NCBI GenBank assembly: GCA_025999315.1
Contig: BNXD01000013.1
Span: forward strand, 1-33,457
Direction: 5' to 3'
From: Bacteroidia bacterium
Lineage (GTDB): Bacteria; Bacteroidota; Bacteroidia; Bacteroidales; Rikenellaceae
Length of the DNA stretch: 33,457 nt
A program made the position numbers and the translations under genes. Below the pieces are notes generated by a model. It worked only from the letters and a program-made list of their open reading frames with translations. It did no database searches and was not told the origin of the DNA. Below, piece by piece: positions 25,011 to 33,457 of this stretch; position 1 is the first letter of the stretch, and every line of letters begins with the position of its first letter.

Positions 25011-26633
25011 TTATTTGACTATTATACGCTTGCCGACATCAGTCGCTTTGGGATGCCCAATCCGGGTGAGATATCCGGCAAGTTTCTTTTGCAATTCCTC
25101 CGCACGGGCCTTGTATTCCCTTTTGGCCGGATTGGTTCCGAGCAGGTTGATCATTTCATAAGGATCTTTCTTCAGGTCGAACAGCGCGTCGCACCGGCCC
25201 GAATCGTCGGCGTAGGATAGCATCAGTTTCCATCTGCTGGTGGTTATCATGATGTTCGGGACATTTTTGGCTGCGGACGTCCATTCCGAAATGGCGAAAT
25301 CGTCCCGGGGCCGTCCGCTGCGGATCAACCCCATGAGCGAGGGGCAATCGGCAACCTCGTCTTTAATGCCCGTCAGTTCCATCAGGGTGGGGTAGATGCC
25401 CAGCAACGAAATGGGCGTGTCGATCACCCTGCCCGCGGGTATGGTTCCCGGATAGCGGATGATGAGCGGTACGCGCACCGATTCTTCGAGGAAGACGTTC
25501 TTCTCACGCATGCCGTGGCTGCCGAGCATCTCGCCGTGGTCGGAAACGAAAATGACGACGGTGTTGCGGGTCAATTCCAGTCGGTCGAGTTGGTCGAGTA
25601 TGCGGCCTACCCAGGCATCTATCTCGGTAACAAAGCCGTAATAGTCGGCTATCATGTAGCCTATGCGCAAGGGGTCGGCGTAGGCGTCCATTCCCGGCCC
25701 CAGTCGTCCGTTGGATGCCCGGTATGGGTTGTTCTCCATTTTGTCCGATATGCTTGCCGGAATGGGCATCTTCGTCGGCTCGTACATGCTTGCGTAAGGC
25801 TCCGAGGGGAGGATCGGGGAGTGGGGCGCGTGGAACGAACAGGTTATCACGAAAGGTTTGTCGCGCAGTCGTTGCAGTGCGTCGATCGTCTCGCGTCCCT
25901 GCACGGCCGTTATAGTGTATTCGGGCGAGAGATCGAGCGTCCCGTGGCAGTCGGGTTGTACGTAATCGTGCAGTTTTTTCACATCGCCTTTCGGCACCGG
26001 GGGGCGTTGGGGCGCCATACCGTAACGCTTATCCATCGGATTGGGTCTGTATGGAGTGGCGTCGTAGAAACTACAGTCGAACTGCTCGCCGTCGATGATC
26101 TCACGCTGCGGAACGTACTTCTGCTGGATGAGACGGTAGACATCCTCCCAGTGGATAATGAGCCTGCTGCCTTCGTAACCCATCACGGAAGGGTTGCGGT
26201 AAACGGCGGCCATGGCGTGCGGCGAGTGGAATTTGCCGTGGCACTCGGCCGTATAACCGTGTGCGGTGAGTATTTCGTCGAACGACCGGTATCCGGGCAG
26301 ATCGCTCTTTTCCACGTCGGGATTGAGCCTCACGCCGCTCTTTTCGATGGCGCGTCCCGTCAGGATCGAGGTGCGCGCCGGGCCCGAAACGGGGCACGGG
26401 GTGACGGCACGCGAAAACCGGACTCCCGAGCGTGCCAGCCGGTCTATATTGGGGGTTTTGATGACACCGTTGCCGCTGCATCCCAACGCATCCCAACGCT
26501 GCTGATCGGTCATTATGACGAGTATGTTGGGGCGTTTACCATCGTTGCCGGTCGATTTTTCGACCGAACTCACCTGTCCTGTGCAGAGGGCCATCGTCAT
26601 CGCGAGGCTGCAAACCGTGGTTGTTTGATCCAT
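25011..26633 (-). CDS. secreted S1 sulfatase, Ser-type (sulfatase E)
   Basis: 540 residues from the ATG at 26633. A frame opening at 26765 exists but only adds 44 arginine-rich residues that overlap the upstream gene, so the inner start with the export signal (TTTVCSLAMTMALCTGQ) is chosen. It has 'I-L-V-I-M-T-D-Q-Q-R-W-D-A-L-G' (37-51), modification motif Ser83-G-P-A-R-T with L-T-G, 'C-H-G-K-F-H', 'F-H-A-P-H-S-P', and 'S-D-H-G-E-M-L-G-S-H-G'. Lysine is in 'R-E-K-N-V-F'. A cysteine sits three residues before the modified serine but is not in register with the motif. The 'T-D-Q-Q-R-x-D-A-L-G' start is common in choline-sulfatase-like and many glycan sulfatases. Confidence 0.92.
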   Translation of the reverse strand: MDQTTTVCSLAMTMALCTGQVSSVEKSTGNDGKRPNILVIMTDQQRWDALGCSGNGVIKTPNIDRLARSGVRFSRAVTPCPVSGPARTSILTGRAIEKSGVRLNPDVEKSDLPGYRSFDEILTAHGYTAECHGKFHSPHAMAAVYRNPSVMGYEGSRLIIHWEDVYRLIQQKYVPQREIIDGEQFDCSFYDATPYRPNPMDKRYGMAPQRPPVPKGDVKKLHDYVQPDCHGTLDLSPEYTITAVQGRETIDALQRLRDKPFVITCSFHAPHSPILPSEPYASMYEPTKMPIPASISDKMENNPYRASNGRLGPGMDAYADPLRIGYMIADYYGFVTEIDAWVGRILDQLDRLELTRNTVVIFVSDHGEMLGSHGMREKNVFLEESVRVPLIIRYPGTIPAGRVIDTPISLLGIYPTLMELTGIKDEVADCPSLMGLIRSGRPRDDFAISEWTSAAKNVPNIMITTSRWKLMLSYADDSGRCDALFDLKKDPYEMINLLGTNPAKREYKARAEELQKKLAGYLTRIGHPKATDVGKRIIVK

Positions 26634-26640
26634 GCGTAAA

Positions 26641-28287
26641 TTATTTCTTCGGTTTTTTGTTTTTGCTTGCCTCTTCTCTCGTCCAGCGCTCCTGTTTGCC
26701 CCGATCGCTCGTTTTGGCGACGAAGTCGGCGTAATATGCCTCAAGCTTTTGCGTCTGCGCGACATATTTTTTATCGCCGTAAATATTATTCACCTCTTCG
26801 GGATCGCTCCTGCGGTCGAAAATCATATTGCCGAACGAGCGAAAATCGCGGTTGGCGATCGTTTCGGGAACTTCGAGCCATTTTCCGAGTTTGCAGTCGG
26901 CCACGATGACGGTAGCCTGCGACCAGTTCTCGCTCACGATGTATTCCCTGTCGAGTTTTTTGCCCCGGGTCAGGCTGCCCGTCAGCGGTACTCCGCTCAG
27001 GGGCCACTTCATCTCAGGCATTTTCAGGTGGCACATGTCGGCCAGCGTGGGGTAAATGTCCAACAGGCCGGTGAGGTCTTCCGCCACCGCGCCCGATCGT
27101 ACATGCTTGTCCCAGACGAAGATCAGTGGAATGCGCAGCGTGGCTTCGTAAACGTTGTGGCCCGTGGCGCACTTCTCGATCATGCCGTGCGAGCCGACAA
27201 AATCGCCGTGGTCGGAGGTGAAGATCACGATGGTATTTTCGGCCAGTCCGCTACGGTCCAATTCCGAGAATATCTCGCCTATCCAGTAGTCGATCTCTTC
27301 CACAAGGGCATAGTACGAGGCGATGTAGTTTCGGTAAAGCTGATTGTCTGTGGCCGCGCGACCCAGGCACCATATCCCGTTCTGATTGCGCCGCCAATTT
27401 TGCAGCAAGGGCGGCAGATGCTCCACGGGCTGTTCGAGGGTGGCAGGTTTGGCGATGGCATCGCCGCCACGGGTTCCCTTTCCCCAGCGCGAATAGTCGT
27501 AATTTTTGAGATAGCTTTCCAGCGGAGTATAAGGCTGGTGGGGCCGGTATAAAGAAGTATAGCAGAAGAAGGGCTTGCCCGAAGCGGCATGGCTGCGCAA
27601 TACTTCGATGGTGCGCATCGATACATAGGCCTCCATTGTATTTTCCGGACGTAGTTTGGTGGTGCGCGTGCCCATATCGGCTTTGGGAAATTTTTCTCCC
27701 GCCAGTGAATTACCCGTAGGGAAGACGCCGAATTCAGCGGCCCAGTCCTCGCCGAACTCTCTGGCCTGACCCTGTTTTTCGACCCATTCGTTATAGCTTC
27801 CCGGGCCCTCCTTACCGCTGAGCGGCATAAGGTTATCCCACCCCCGCATACCATTGCCGAAGAGGTGGAATTTGCCGATCATATAGGTTGTGTAGCCGTT
27901 GTCGCCGAAAGCCGCTTGTATAGGATAGCTCTCTTTGAGGGGCGTCGATTCGAACGGGCCGTTCTCCATACATCCCGAAGTGCGGGGATAAAGTCCCGTG
28001 ATGAGCGACATGCGTGCCGGGCCGGAGACGGCGTTGGGCGAGTAGGCGCGATTATAGAGCGTCCCCCGCGCCGCCATGGCATCGAGATTGGGTGTACGCG
28101 CATCGGAATGTCCCTGGCATCCCATCACCGAGGCGTTGAGCTGATCGGTGATAATGAGCAGGACGCTGGGTTGGGCGTTCTGCGCCTTGCGGGCGCTTTC
28201 CTGCCTTTGCGTCTGTGCCTGCGCCTGCGCCGTTGTCGCGACGCCGAGTATCGCACCGCAAATAACCGTTTTTATAGCCGGAATCAT
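26641..28287 (-). CDS. secreted S1 sulfatase, Ser-type (sulfatase F)
   Basis: 548 residues with a signal peptide ending near AQA (22). It has 'S-V-L-L-I-I-T-D-Q-L-N-A-S-V-M-G' (41-56), modification motif Ser88-G-P-A-R-M with L-I-T-G, 'M-I-G-K-F-H-L-F-G', 'Y-R-P-H-Q-P-Y', and 'F-T-S-D-H-G-D-F-V-G-S-H-G'. Lysine is in 'I-E-K-C-A'. It has the same S-G-P-A-R motif as sulfatase E, its downstream neighbour, from which it is 7 bases away. The C-terminus is Lys-rich. The target sulfate ester cannot be named from the sequence. Confidence 0.92.
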   Translation of the reverse strand: MIPAIKTVICGAILGVATTAQAQAQTQRQESARKAQNAQPSVLLIITDQLNASVMGCQGHSDARTPNLDAMAARGTLYNRAYSPNAVSGPARMSLITGLYPRTSGCMENGPFESTPLKESYPIQAAFGDNGYTTYMIGKFHLFGNGMRGWDNLMPLSGKEGPGSYNEWVEKQGQAREFGEDWAAEFGVFPTGNSLAGEKFPKADMGTRTTKLRPENTMEAYVSMRTIEVLRSHAASGKPFFCYTSLYRPHQPYTPLESYLKNYDYSRWGKGTRGGDAIAKPATLEQPVEHLPPLLQNWRRNQNGIWCLGRAATDNQLYRNYIASYYALVEEIDYWIGEIFSELDRSGLAENTIVIFTSDHGDFVGSHGMIEKCATGHNVYEATLRIPLIFVWDKHVRSGAVAEDLTGLLDIYPTLADMCHLKMPEMKWPLSGVPLTGSLTRGKKLDREYIVSENWSQATVIVADCKLGKWLEVPETIANRDFRSFGNMIFDRRSDPEEVNNIYGDKKYVAQTQKLEAYYADFVAKTSDRGKQERWTREEASKNKKPKK

Positions 28288-28297
28288 GAGGGATCAG

Positions 28298-29734
28298 TTA
28301 TTTGTTATTCTTCTTTTCCGCTTCATTTGCGGCTTTGTTCATCTTGGCCGCTTTTTTTTCCGTCATGTCGAACTTGTTCGGCGCGGGCTTGTCGGAGTTC
28401 TTCGTAGCTTTCTTTTTCATCAGAGAGGGATCCCATCGTTTATGGTTATTTTCGCCGACCGGGTTTTTCATCTCCGCAAGCCATTTGTCGTGCAGGATCT
28501 TCAACTCGTTGAACTTATCCGTATTTTTGGCTTTTAGGTCGTTCTTTTCGCCGATATCGTCATGCAGGTTGAAAAGCCACGTATTTTCTTTGTTTCCCAC
28601 GATCTTCCAGTCTCCCTTACGGATAGCCCACCAGGGATCGGCGCTGCCGCCGCACCAGAACATGGGGCGTTCGGGGGCGGACTTACCGGTGATCACCGGC
28701 AAAATATCTATTCCATCGAAGTTGGTTCCGGCCGGAGGGATGATCGACACAGCCTTGAGGCAAGTGGGGAGGATATCCAACGATATGACGGGGGTTTCGC
28801 AGACCGTACCGGCTTTGATCTGTGTCGGCCAACTCACGAAAAACGGAACCCTGATACCGCCTTCGTAATCCATGTGTTTGCCTCCATTGAGCGGTTTGTT
28901 TTCCGATGTGGCGCCGAGCGACCCGCCGTTGTCGCTGATAAAGAAGACGATCGTGTTCTGGCGCAGTCCGTTCTTTTCCAGTGTGTTGAGTATCTCTCCT
29001 ACGGCGTCGTCGAGACGTTTCCCCATGGCGAGCATTACATTGCGCGTCGAGTCGCCGGTATCGAATTTGATTATTTCGTCGCGCGGAGCCTGCAACGGCG
29101 TGTGAACGGCATTGAAAGCGACGTAAGCGAAGAACGGTTTATTCTTGTTTCCGACGATGAATTTACTCACATCCCGGGCCAGAACATCCGTCAGATACCC
29201 TTTTTCGCTCACAACCTGGTCGTTACGGTAGATCGGGTCGGTCGGATCGTCAAGTTTGTAGTAGTCGTGCGCGCCGCGTCCCAGAAAACCGAACTGGTAG
29301 TCGAATCCTCTTTTGTAAGGACTCCATTCGGGATCCGGGCCCAGGTGCCACTTACCGAACTGTCCGCTCACGTAACCGGCCTTTTTGAGATACTGTGGGA
29401 AGATGGTCGCTGACATATCGAGTCCCGAACCCGCTTCTCCGGCCGTGTAAAGGCCGAAGCGCTGCTGATACATCCCGGTCATCAACCCCGCGCGGGTGGC
29501 GGAACTGATATGTGCCGAAACATATCCGTTGGTACAGTTGACCCCCGTTCTGGCTATGCGGTCGATATTGGGGGTGCTGACCTGCGGGGCGTGGAAAGGG
29601 TTTGTGCTGTTGTCCGAGTAGCCGTAATCGTCGGCCACCATCACGACTATATTGGGCAATTTCCCCCTTTGCGCCGAAACGGCGAGCGCCGAAACGGTAA
29701 ATGCCGTTAATGCTATGATTTTATGGTTTTTCAT
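28298..29734 (-). CDS. secreted S1 arylsulfatase A-like enzyme, Ser-type (sulfatase G)
   Basis: 478 residues with a signal peptide (HKIIALTAFTVSALAVSA). It has 'I-V-V-M-V-A-D-D-Y-G-Y-S-D' (29-41), modification motif Ser77-S-A-T-R-A with L-M-T-G (alanine in place of the usual proline), 'Q-F-G-K-W-H-L-G-P', 'N-A-V-H-T-P-L', and 'F-I-S-D-N-G-G-S'. Lysine is in 'N-G-G-K-H-M'. The overall pattern, including 'K-R-G-F-D-Y-Q-F-G-F-L-G', is that of the arylsulfatase A/GALNS-like branch. About 60 C-terminal residues are very Lys/Ala/Asn-rich and outside the catalytic fold. First sulfatase of the minus arm, 57 bases after the FISUMP lipoprotein gene. Confidence 0.92.
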   Translation of the reverse strand: MKNHKIIALTAFTVSALAVSAQRGKLPNIVVMVADDYGYSDNSTNPFHAPQVSTPNIDRIARTGVNCTNGYVSAHISSATRAGLMTGMYQQRFGLYTAGEAGSGLDMSATIFPQYLKKAGYVSGQFGKWHLGPDPEWSPYKRGFDYQFGFLGRGAHDYYKLDDPTDPIYRNDQVVSEKGYLTDVLARDVSKFIVGNKNKPFFAYVAFNAVHTPLQAPRDEIIKFDTGDSTRNVMLAMGKRLDDAVGEILNTLEKNGLRQNTIVFFISDNGGSLGATSENKPLNGGKHMDYEGGIRVPFFVSWPTQIKAGTVCETPVISLDILPTCLKAVSIIPPAGTNFDGIDILPVITGKSAPERPMFWCGGSADPWWAIRKGDWKIVGNKENTWLFNLHDDIGEKNDLKAKNTDKFNELKILHDKWLAEMKNPVGENNHKRWDPSLMKKKATKNSDKPAPNKFDMTEKKAAKMNKAANEAEKKNNK

Positions 29735-29791
29735 GCTATTTTTTTGTTTGTGATAACTTAAGTTTGCCTGTTGTGTTTATGCGGGGTTCGA

Positions 29792-31924
29792 TTATTGGGC
29801 CGGTTCTTTGGTCATACAACGTGCCGGAAAGGCAGCAATATCTACTGAAAACGTACTGGAAAACCATACCCACGTGGCGGTATTCGTGTTACCTGTTACT
29901 TCGTAATATCCTTCACGGGCAAGGTATCCTTGCTGTCCTCCGGAATTGCGCGGCGCCTGGATCGCCCCGTTATTATTATTGCGTCGAAGCGGCCACATTG
30001 CGTTTAGCGCGTGGCGGAAATCGATATAATTATTGTCATATTTCGCCCGCATATAGTCGAGTTCTTTTCTGGTAGGAAGCCTGTATCCTTTCGGACATGG
30101 ATCATTCGCCGGTTCCCATTCGCTGACCACAGGCCGGAATGTGAGCCAACCCACCCAGTTTCCGTTGTCGCCAATGGCGCTGCCGCCGGGGTTGTTGGTC
30201 TGGGTCGCGAGCGTTACGGGAGCGGCCAGGCTGTAAAAATACCAGTAACCGAAATAATCCTCGTCCTTGTTGCTGTTGTTGAGTAGGGTACTGCTGTTGT
30301 TATCCATGATCGTTCTGTCGAACTGCTCCGCTCCCGGCGCCTTGATGGCCCCCAGGTTACGGTCAAGGAAATAGTAGTTATAATCGTTCCCGTCATCGGC
30401 TATTTCGGTGATCCTTATCGGAGGCAACTCGTAGTATGCGATCGGGTTGTTGGTATTTTCCTCCCACGAATAAGGTAGCGCAGACACAACTGTTGTCCCT
30501 CCCTTGTACATATAAAGCTGATCGTTGTTTTTCTTGACGGCAATCGCCTGTTTCTGGGTACCGACCGAACTGAAGAACTCCTCTTGATACACGCTGTGCA
30601 GGCGAAGTTTGAAGAAGAAACGTTTAGGATCGGTGGCAGTGAGGCCCGAAAGTTTGGCTGAGTATATTTTGATGGCCGGGTCATAGGTGGCGGTAATGGT
30701 CTGCGGGGAGGTGAAGGCCGCATTGTCGGCATAGACGAACTCCGCCACGTCGAACATATGGCCGTTGGCGGCGGTCAGATTCGCACGCATCCAGATATAA
30801 TCCTTGCCGACAGGCTTTTCGCCTGTCGTGATGCCCGGCAGGTTGTCCTTGTCGAAATCGTTAAGGCCGTAGTTGATAAGCTCGAATACGGGTGCCGTTA
30901 ATTCCATTGTAGCCACCTCGATAACATCGCCGTAAGAGTAGCCTGCAAAGTTGAGGGCATAAGCCGCTACAACGAGCGAAGTGTTCGGTTCAAGGTCGTC
31001 GATCAGAATGGTGTACGATCCGTCGCTCTCGATCGTGGCTGCCTCAAGAAGCGTCCAGGTATCGGGATCCGGGATTTCGGTGACCAGACCGTCCTTTTTG
31101 TAAGCCAGTCCGACCACCGTCGCCGGGTCGTTGCCGTTGTTCGTAAAATTGCAGGTGATCGACAGGCTGGTCGGCGCGGCGTAATCTCCTTGCGGAGTTA
31201 CGGTGACGACCGTGGCCGGATTGCATTCCAGGGTCGAGAAAGTGCCCGCCGTCGCCCAGACCCCCTTACGGTCATTGCGGGCATACATTACGTAATTGTA
31301 TAGGGTCGATGGCGTTAGCCCATCGACTTTGACCGAGAACCGGTTGCCTTTGATGATCTCGTTCAGCGGGAATCCAGGGATGGAATCGAATACGGCATCG
31401 GCTTCGTTACCCCCGTCGGGCCAATATTTGACGCCGATCCATGCGATGGGCACACCCGAGTCTTCATCCAGTTTTGCCGATAAATCGGCGCTGCGTATCG
31501 TTAAGTTACCTGCTGCCGGAGCGCTTATGGCCGTGGCCAAGGGCACTCCGGTACGGAGTGAGACCTGGCCTCCATAATACATTCCACCCTTGGAGTCGCG
31601 TGCGAAAGCAACGACATAATACTGCTTTGCGGGAATCATGTCGGGCGCAAGGGCGGTGAATAACGAGCTACTCATATCCGCAACGATAACCCTTGTCCGG
31701 TCGAACGTGGCGGGATCGATGTAGACGGTGTCGAGCAGGAACCCCACTTCGCTGATGGTAATATCGTTCTGGCTGTCCACGGAACCCGCCAGGGTCACCC
31801 GGTCGGAATAGACCATCGTGGCGCCCAATGTTTTGACCCTAACTGCTTTGTTGTAACTTACATTGTCCTGATTGCAGCCGGACAGAAGGGCCAAGCCCAT
31901 TAAACTATAAATCAGTTTTTTCAT
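29792..31924 (-). CDS. surface lipoprotein with Fn3-like repeats and a FISUMP domain
   Basis: 710 residues. A lipoprotein signal peptide with lipobox L-S-G-C puts the lipidated cysteine at 17. Several beta-sandwich repeats of Fn3 type follow, recognisable from 'G-L-T-P-S-T-L-Y-N-Y-V-M-Y-A' and similar interdomain phrases. The last ~190 residues form a Fibrobacter-succinogenes-major-paralogous (FISUMP) domain, with 'L-D-R-N-L-G-A' near 520 and 'P-C-P-K-G-Y-R-L-P-T-R-K-E-L' at 609-622. No catalytic residues of known hydrolases are seen. Placed ahead of the sulfatases in the same operon, it is likely a surface glycan-binding or adhesion lipoprotein. The upstream paralogue is 12 bases away. Confidence 0.85.
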   Translation of the reverse strand: MKKLIYSLMGLALLSGCNQDNVSYNKAVRVKTLGATMVYSDRVTLAGSVDSQNDITISEVGFLLDTVYIDPATFDRTRVIVADMSSSLFTALAPDMIPAKQYYVVAFARDSKGGMYYGGQVSLRTGVPLATAISAPAAGNLTIRSADLSAKLDEDSGVPIAWIGVKYWPDGGNEADAVFDSIPGFPLNEIIKGNRFSVKVDGLTPSTLYNYVMYARNDRKGVWATAGTFSTLECNPATVVTVTPQGDYAAPTSLSITCNFTNNGNDPATVVGLAYKKDGLVTEIPDPDTWTLLEAATIESDGSYTILIDDLEPNTSLVVAAYALNFAGYSYGDVIEVATMELTAPVFELINYGLNDFDKDNLPGITTGEKPVGKDYIWMRANLTAANGHMFDVAEFVYADNAAFTSPQTITATYDPAIKIYSAKLSGLTATDPKRFFFKLRLHSVYQEEFFSSVGTQKQAIAVKKNNDQLYMYKGGTTVVSALPYSWEENTNNPIAYYELPPIRITEIADDGNDYNYYFLDRNLGAIKAPGAEQFDRTIMDNNSSTLLNNSNKDEDYFGYWYFYSLAAPVTLATQTNNPGGSAIGDNGNWVGWLTFRPVVSEWEPANDPCPKGYRLPTRKELDYMRAKYDNNYIDFRHALNAMWPLRRNNNNGAIQAPRNSGGQQGYLAREGYYEVTGNTNTATWVWFSSTFSVDIAAFPARCMTKEPAQ

Positions 31925-31936
31925 GATAACTCCGTT

Positions 31937-33457
31937 TTAATAAATTTCGGTGCGGACACAACGTATCGGCAGGGCGCGGAATGCTTCGCGGGCACGCATG
32001 CCGTATTTCTGCCATCCGTCGTAATAGATGTAATCGACATACTTGCCGGCGGGATCGTACTGAAACTCCTTGCCCACATCGCCCCAGTACGAACCGGTAA
32101 CCGTAGGCGCATAGGCCAGACCTAACTGGAAGTACGGCGAATAGAATGCGATCGACCAGTTTCCTGTTACTCCTGGCGTCGCACCGGGATCGGGAAGGGG
32201 ATAGGGATAGACATACCTTGTTGTTCCCGCCTGCGCCACGGCCGTACTCGACCACATGTAAGCTACGGCATTGGTTACCAACCCGACGTATCCGTCGATG
32301 GCGGCGGTGAGGGTAGGAACTTGACCGTTGGCCTGGCGTTCGCCGGCGGTACCCAGACGGAGCCTTTGGTTGAGGAACTGCAGATCGACCGGCTGCGACC
32401 CGCGCTCGGACTGAAGCGCGCGGCTCACGGCCTGCCATTCAAACGAAGTGGGGATATGATACTCCGCACCGAGTTGTTTGCAGGGATCTGTGGACCCGCT
32501 CCAGTTGTCGATACCGTTCTTGTATATCGCCGTATTGGCATCATTGTCGTTATACCAGCCGCTGTTGGCGCCTTGCACGTTCTGGTTGCCGGTAAATTCG
32601 CCCGACGTAAGCATGGGTCTGAGCGCGCTCATTTCCTGGCCGGAGGGCGTGTCTTTGGGAATGATCCATGTAGAGGATTTGACCTCCGCGCTACCCCACT
32701 TGAAGAAATAACCGCCGTACCATGCACTCCAGTCCGCGATGCTCATCTGCGTACCGTCGACCGGGTTGGGGGTGCTGTTCTCTTCAAAGGCTCCTTTGGG
32801 GAACGGCATGCGGGCGCCTAAATTGCGGTCGAGGAGATATATCCTGGCATTCTGGCCGTATACTCCTGCGACAGAGTCGTTCACTATGACTTCCAATGGT
32901 TCGAGTTCGAAATAACCCAGAGGAATATTGCTGCTGACGATCGACCCGGAGCCCTGAGCGTTGGTGGCGCTTTGTTTGCCCACCTGGAGCATACCCCCGT
33001 TGATACCCGTCGTGAAAGTCATGGTTTCGCCGACCCCCGTGCCCATCGAACTGATCGCGTAGGTTCTGAAATAATATTGTGTCTTTGGCGTCAGGCCGGT
33101 AATTTCGACGTTGAACGATTGGTCGATCACCGGTTCTCCAGGCACGATAAATTTGGTCATGGAACCGGCGTTGGTTCCGTACTCCATTCCATACTCGGTG
33201 ATCGCGCTGCCGCCGTCGGATGTGATCGTCCCCGTCAGCATGGCGGTCATGGCGCCGATACCCTCATGATCCACGACGGGACGGGTCGTAACGACCGGTT
33301 CGGAGGGTGGTCCGGTTTGGTCGGCGGTAATGGTGTTGGCGCTGCGGACCTCTCCCGCATAATTGGAGGCAAAAGCCTGGAAGGTATAAACGCTGTTGGC
33401 ACGCAGAATGTAGATCTTTTCCACGTATAGCAGGCTTCCGTTGTCTTCCACCGGGTT
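31937..33457 (-). CDS. FISUMP-domain surface protein, N-terminus beyond the right edge
   Basis: The frame is open through the right edge of the window (about 506 residues seen), so the start and any lipobox are missing. The visible part begins inside an Fn3-like repeat ('V-Y-T-F-Q-A-F-A-S-N-Y-A-G-E-V-R-S'). A second repeat follows ('E-Y-G-M-E-Y-G-T' and 'G-L-T-P-K-T-Q-Y-Y-F-R-T-Y-A'). It ends in a FISUMP domain with 'L-L-D-R-N-L-G-A-R' and 'Y-H-I-P-T-S-F-E-W'. It is the same architecture as the downstream lipoprotein, though the two are divergent outside the motifs. The most upstream gene visible in the minus operon, it is probably exported and surface-exposed, with a role in substrate binding inferred from context. 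Confidence 0.85.
   Translation of the reverse strand, partial: NPVEDNGSLLYVEKIYILRANSVYTFQAFASNYAGEVRSANTITADQTGPPSEPVVTTRPVVDHEGIGAMTAMLTGTITSDGGSAITEYGMEYGTNAGSMTKFIVPGEPVIDQSFNVEITGLTPKTQYYFRTYAISSMGTGVGETMTFTTGINGGMLQVGKQSATNAQGSGSIVSSNIPLGYFELEPLEVIVNDSVAGVYGQNARIYLLDRNLGARMPFPKGAFEENSTPNPVDGTQMSIADWSAWYGGYFFKWGSAEVKSSTWIIPKDTPSGQEMSALRPMLTSGEFTGNQNVQGANSGWYNDNDANTAIYKNGIDNWSGSTDPCKQLGAEYHIPTSFEWQAVSRALQSERGSQPVDLQFLNQRLRLGTAGERQANGQVPTLTAAIDGYVGLVTNAVAYMWSSTAVAQAGTTRYVYPYPLPDPGATPGVTGNWSIAFYSPYFQLGLAYAPTVTGSYWGDVGKEFQYDPAGKYVDYIYYDGWQKYGMRAREAFRALPIRCVRTEIY

Noticed and set aside
26634..26765. Upstream start for sulfatase E
   Set aside because: It adds an arginine-rich stretch overlapping the end of sulfatase F; the signal peptide begins at 26633.
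1..33457. CRISPR arrays, tRNA or rRNA genes, and intact transposase or integrase genes
   Set aside because: No regularly spaced repeats, cloverleaf or rRNA-like segments, or transposase/integrase motifs were seen. The repeats found are palindromic and solitary.
29792..33457. SusD-like identity for the two surface lipoproteins
   Set aside because: They show Fn3-like repeats and FISUMP motifs, not the helical TPR-like SusD fold or its N-terminal pattern.

Overview
The window looks like chromosomal DNA of an anaerobic, gut-type member of the Bacteroidales, closest in style to Alistipes/Rikenellaceae. The pointers are: promoters of the Bacteroidota form (a TTG or TTTG box about 20 bases before TAnnTTTG), no obvious Shine-Dalgarno dependence, GC-rich third codon positions, FISUMP-type lipoproteins, many secreted sulfatases, and long palindromic intergenic repeats. 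The genus is an inference from composition and gene content; no 16S or other marker gene is present.

Layout. Positions 1-1860 are a patchwork of gene remnants (an edge fragment, what looks like the C-terminus of a lost sulfatase, and an unrecognised minus-strand fragment) around one intact VOC/PhnB-like gene, with two long perfect hairpins. Positions 1865-6519 hold a translationally coupled pair: a 994-residue secreted TPR protein and an outer-membrane beta-barrel. Positions 6520-7299 are non-coding and rich in palindromic repeats. Positions 7300-7923 encode a small beta-barrel protein and end at a strong bidirectional terminator. On the opposite strand, 7996-9412 is a compact operon of sulfur carrier (ThiS/MoaD-like), E1-like adenylyltransferase (ThiF/MoeB-like) and JAMM peptidase, joined by two ATGA overlaps and driven by a clear promoter.

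Positions 9770-33457 form a large accessory locus for breaking down a sulfated, probably acylated glycan. A plus-strand arm (11423-20534) carries a GH71/99-like protein, a sialate-O-acetylesterase-like esterase, a sulfatase, an alpha/beta-hydrolase esterase, a second sulfatase and a GxGYxYP-type protein. A converging minus-strand arm (33457 to 20899) carries two FISUMP lipoproteins, five sulfatases and a second alpha/beta-hydrolase esterase, with gaps of only 4-57 bases. The arms meet at a terminator hairpin and a palindromic repeat element. A separate minus-strand TIM-barrel-like candidate hydrolase (9770-10978) diverges from the plus arm.

All seven intact sulfatases have serine, not cysteine, at the formylglycine position, so all should depend on a radical-SAM maturase (anSME) that is not in the window. 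Neither SusC/SusD nor a classical CAZyme set is visible. The minus operon continues past the right edge, where SusC/D-type genes may lie. The likely division of labour is surface capture by the lipoproteins, then removal of acyl and sulfate groups by the esterases and sulfatases, then backbone cleavage by poorly characterised hydrolases. The substrate cannot be read from the sequence.
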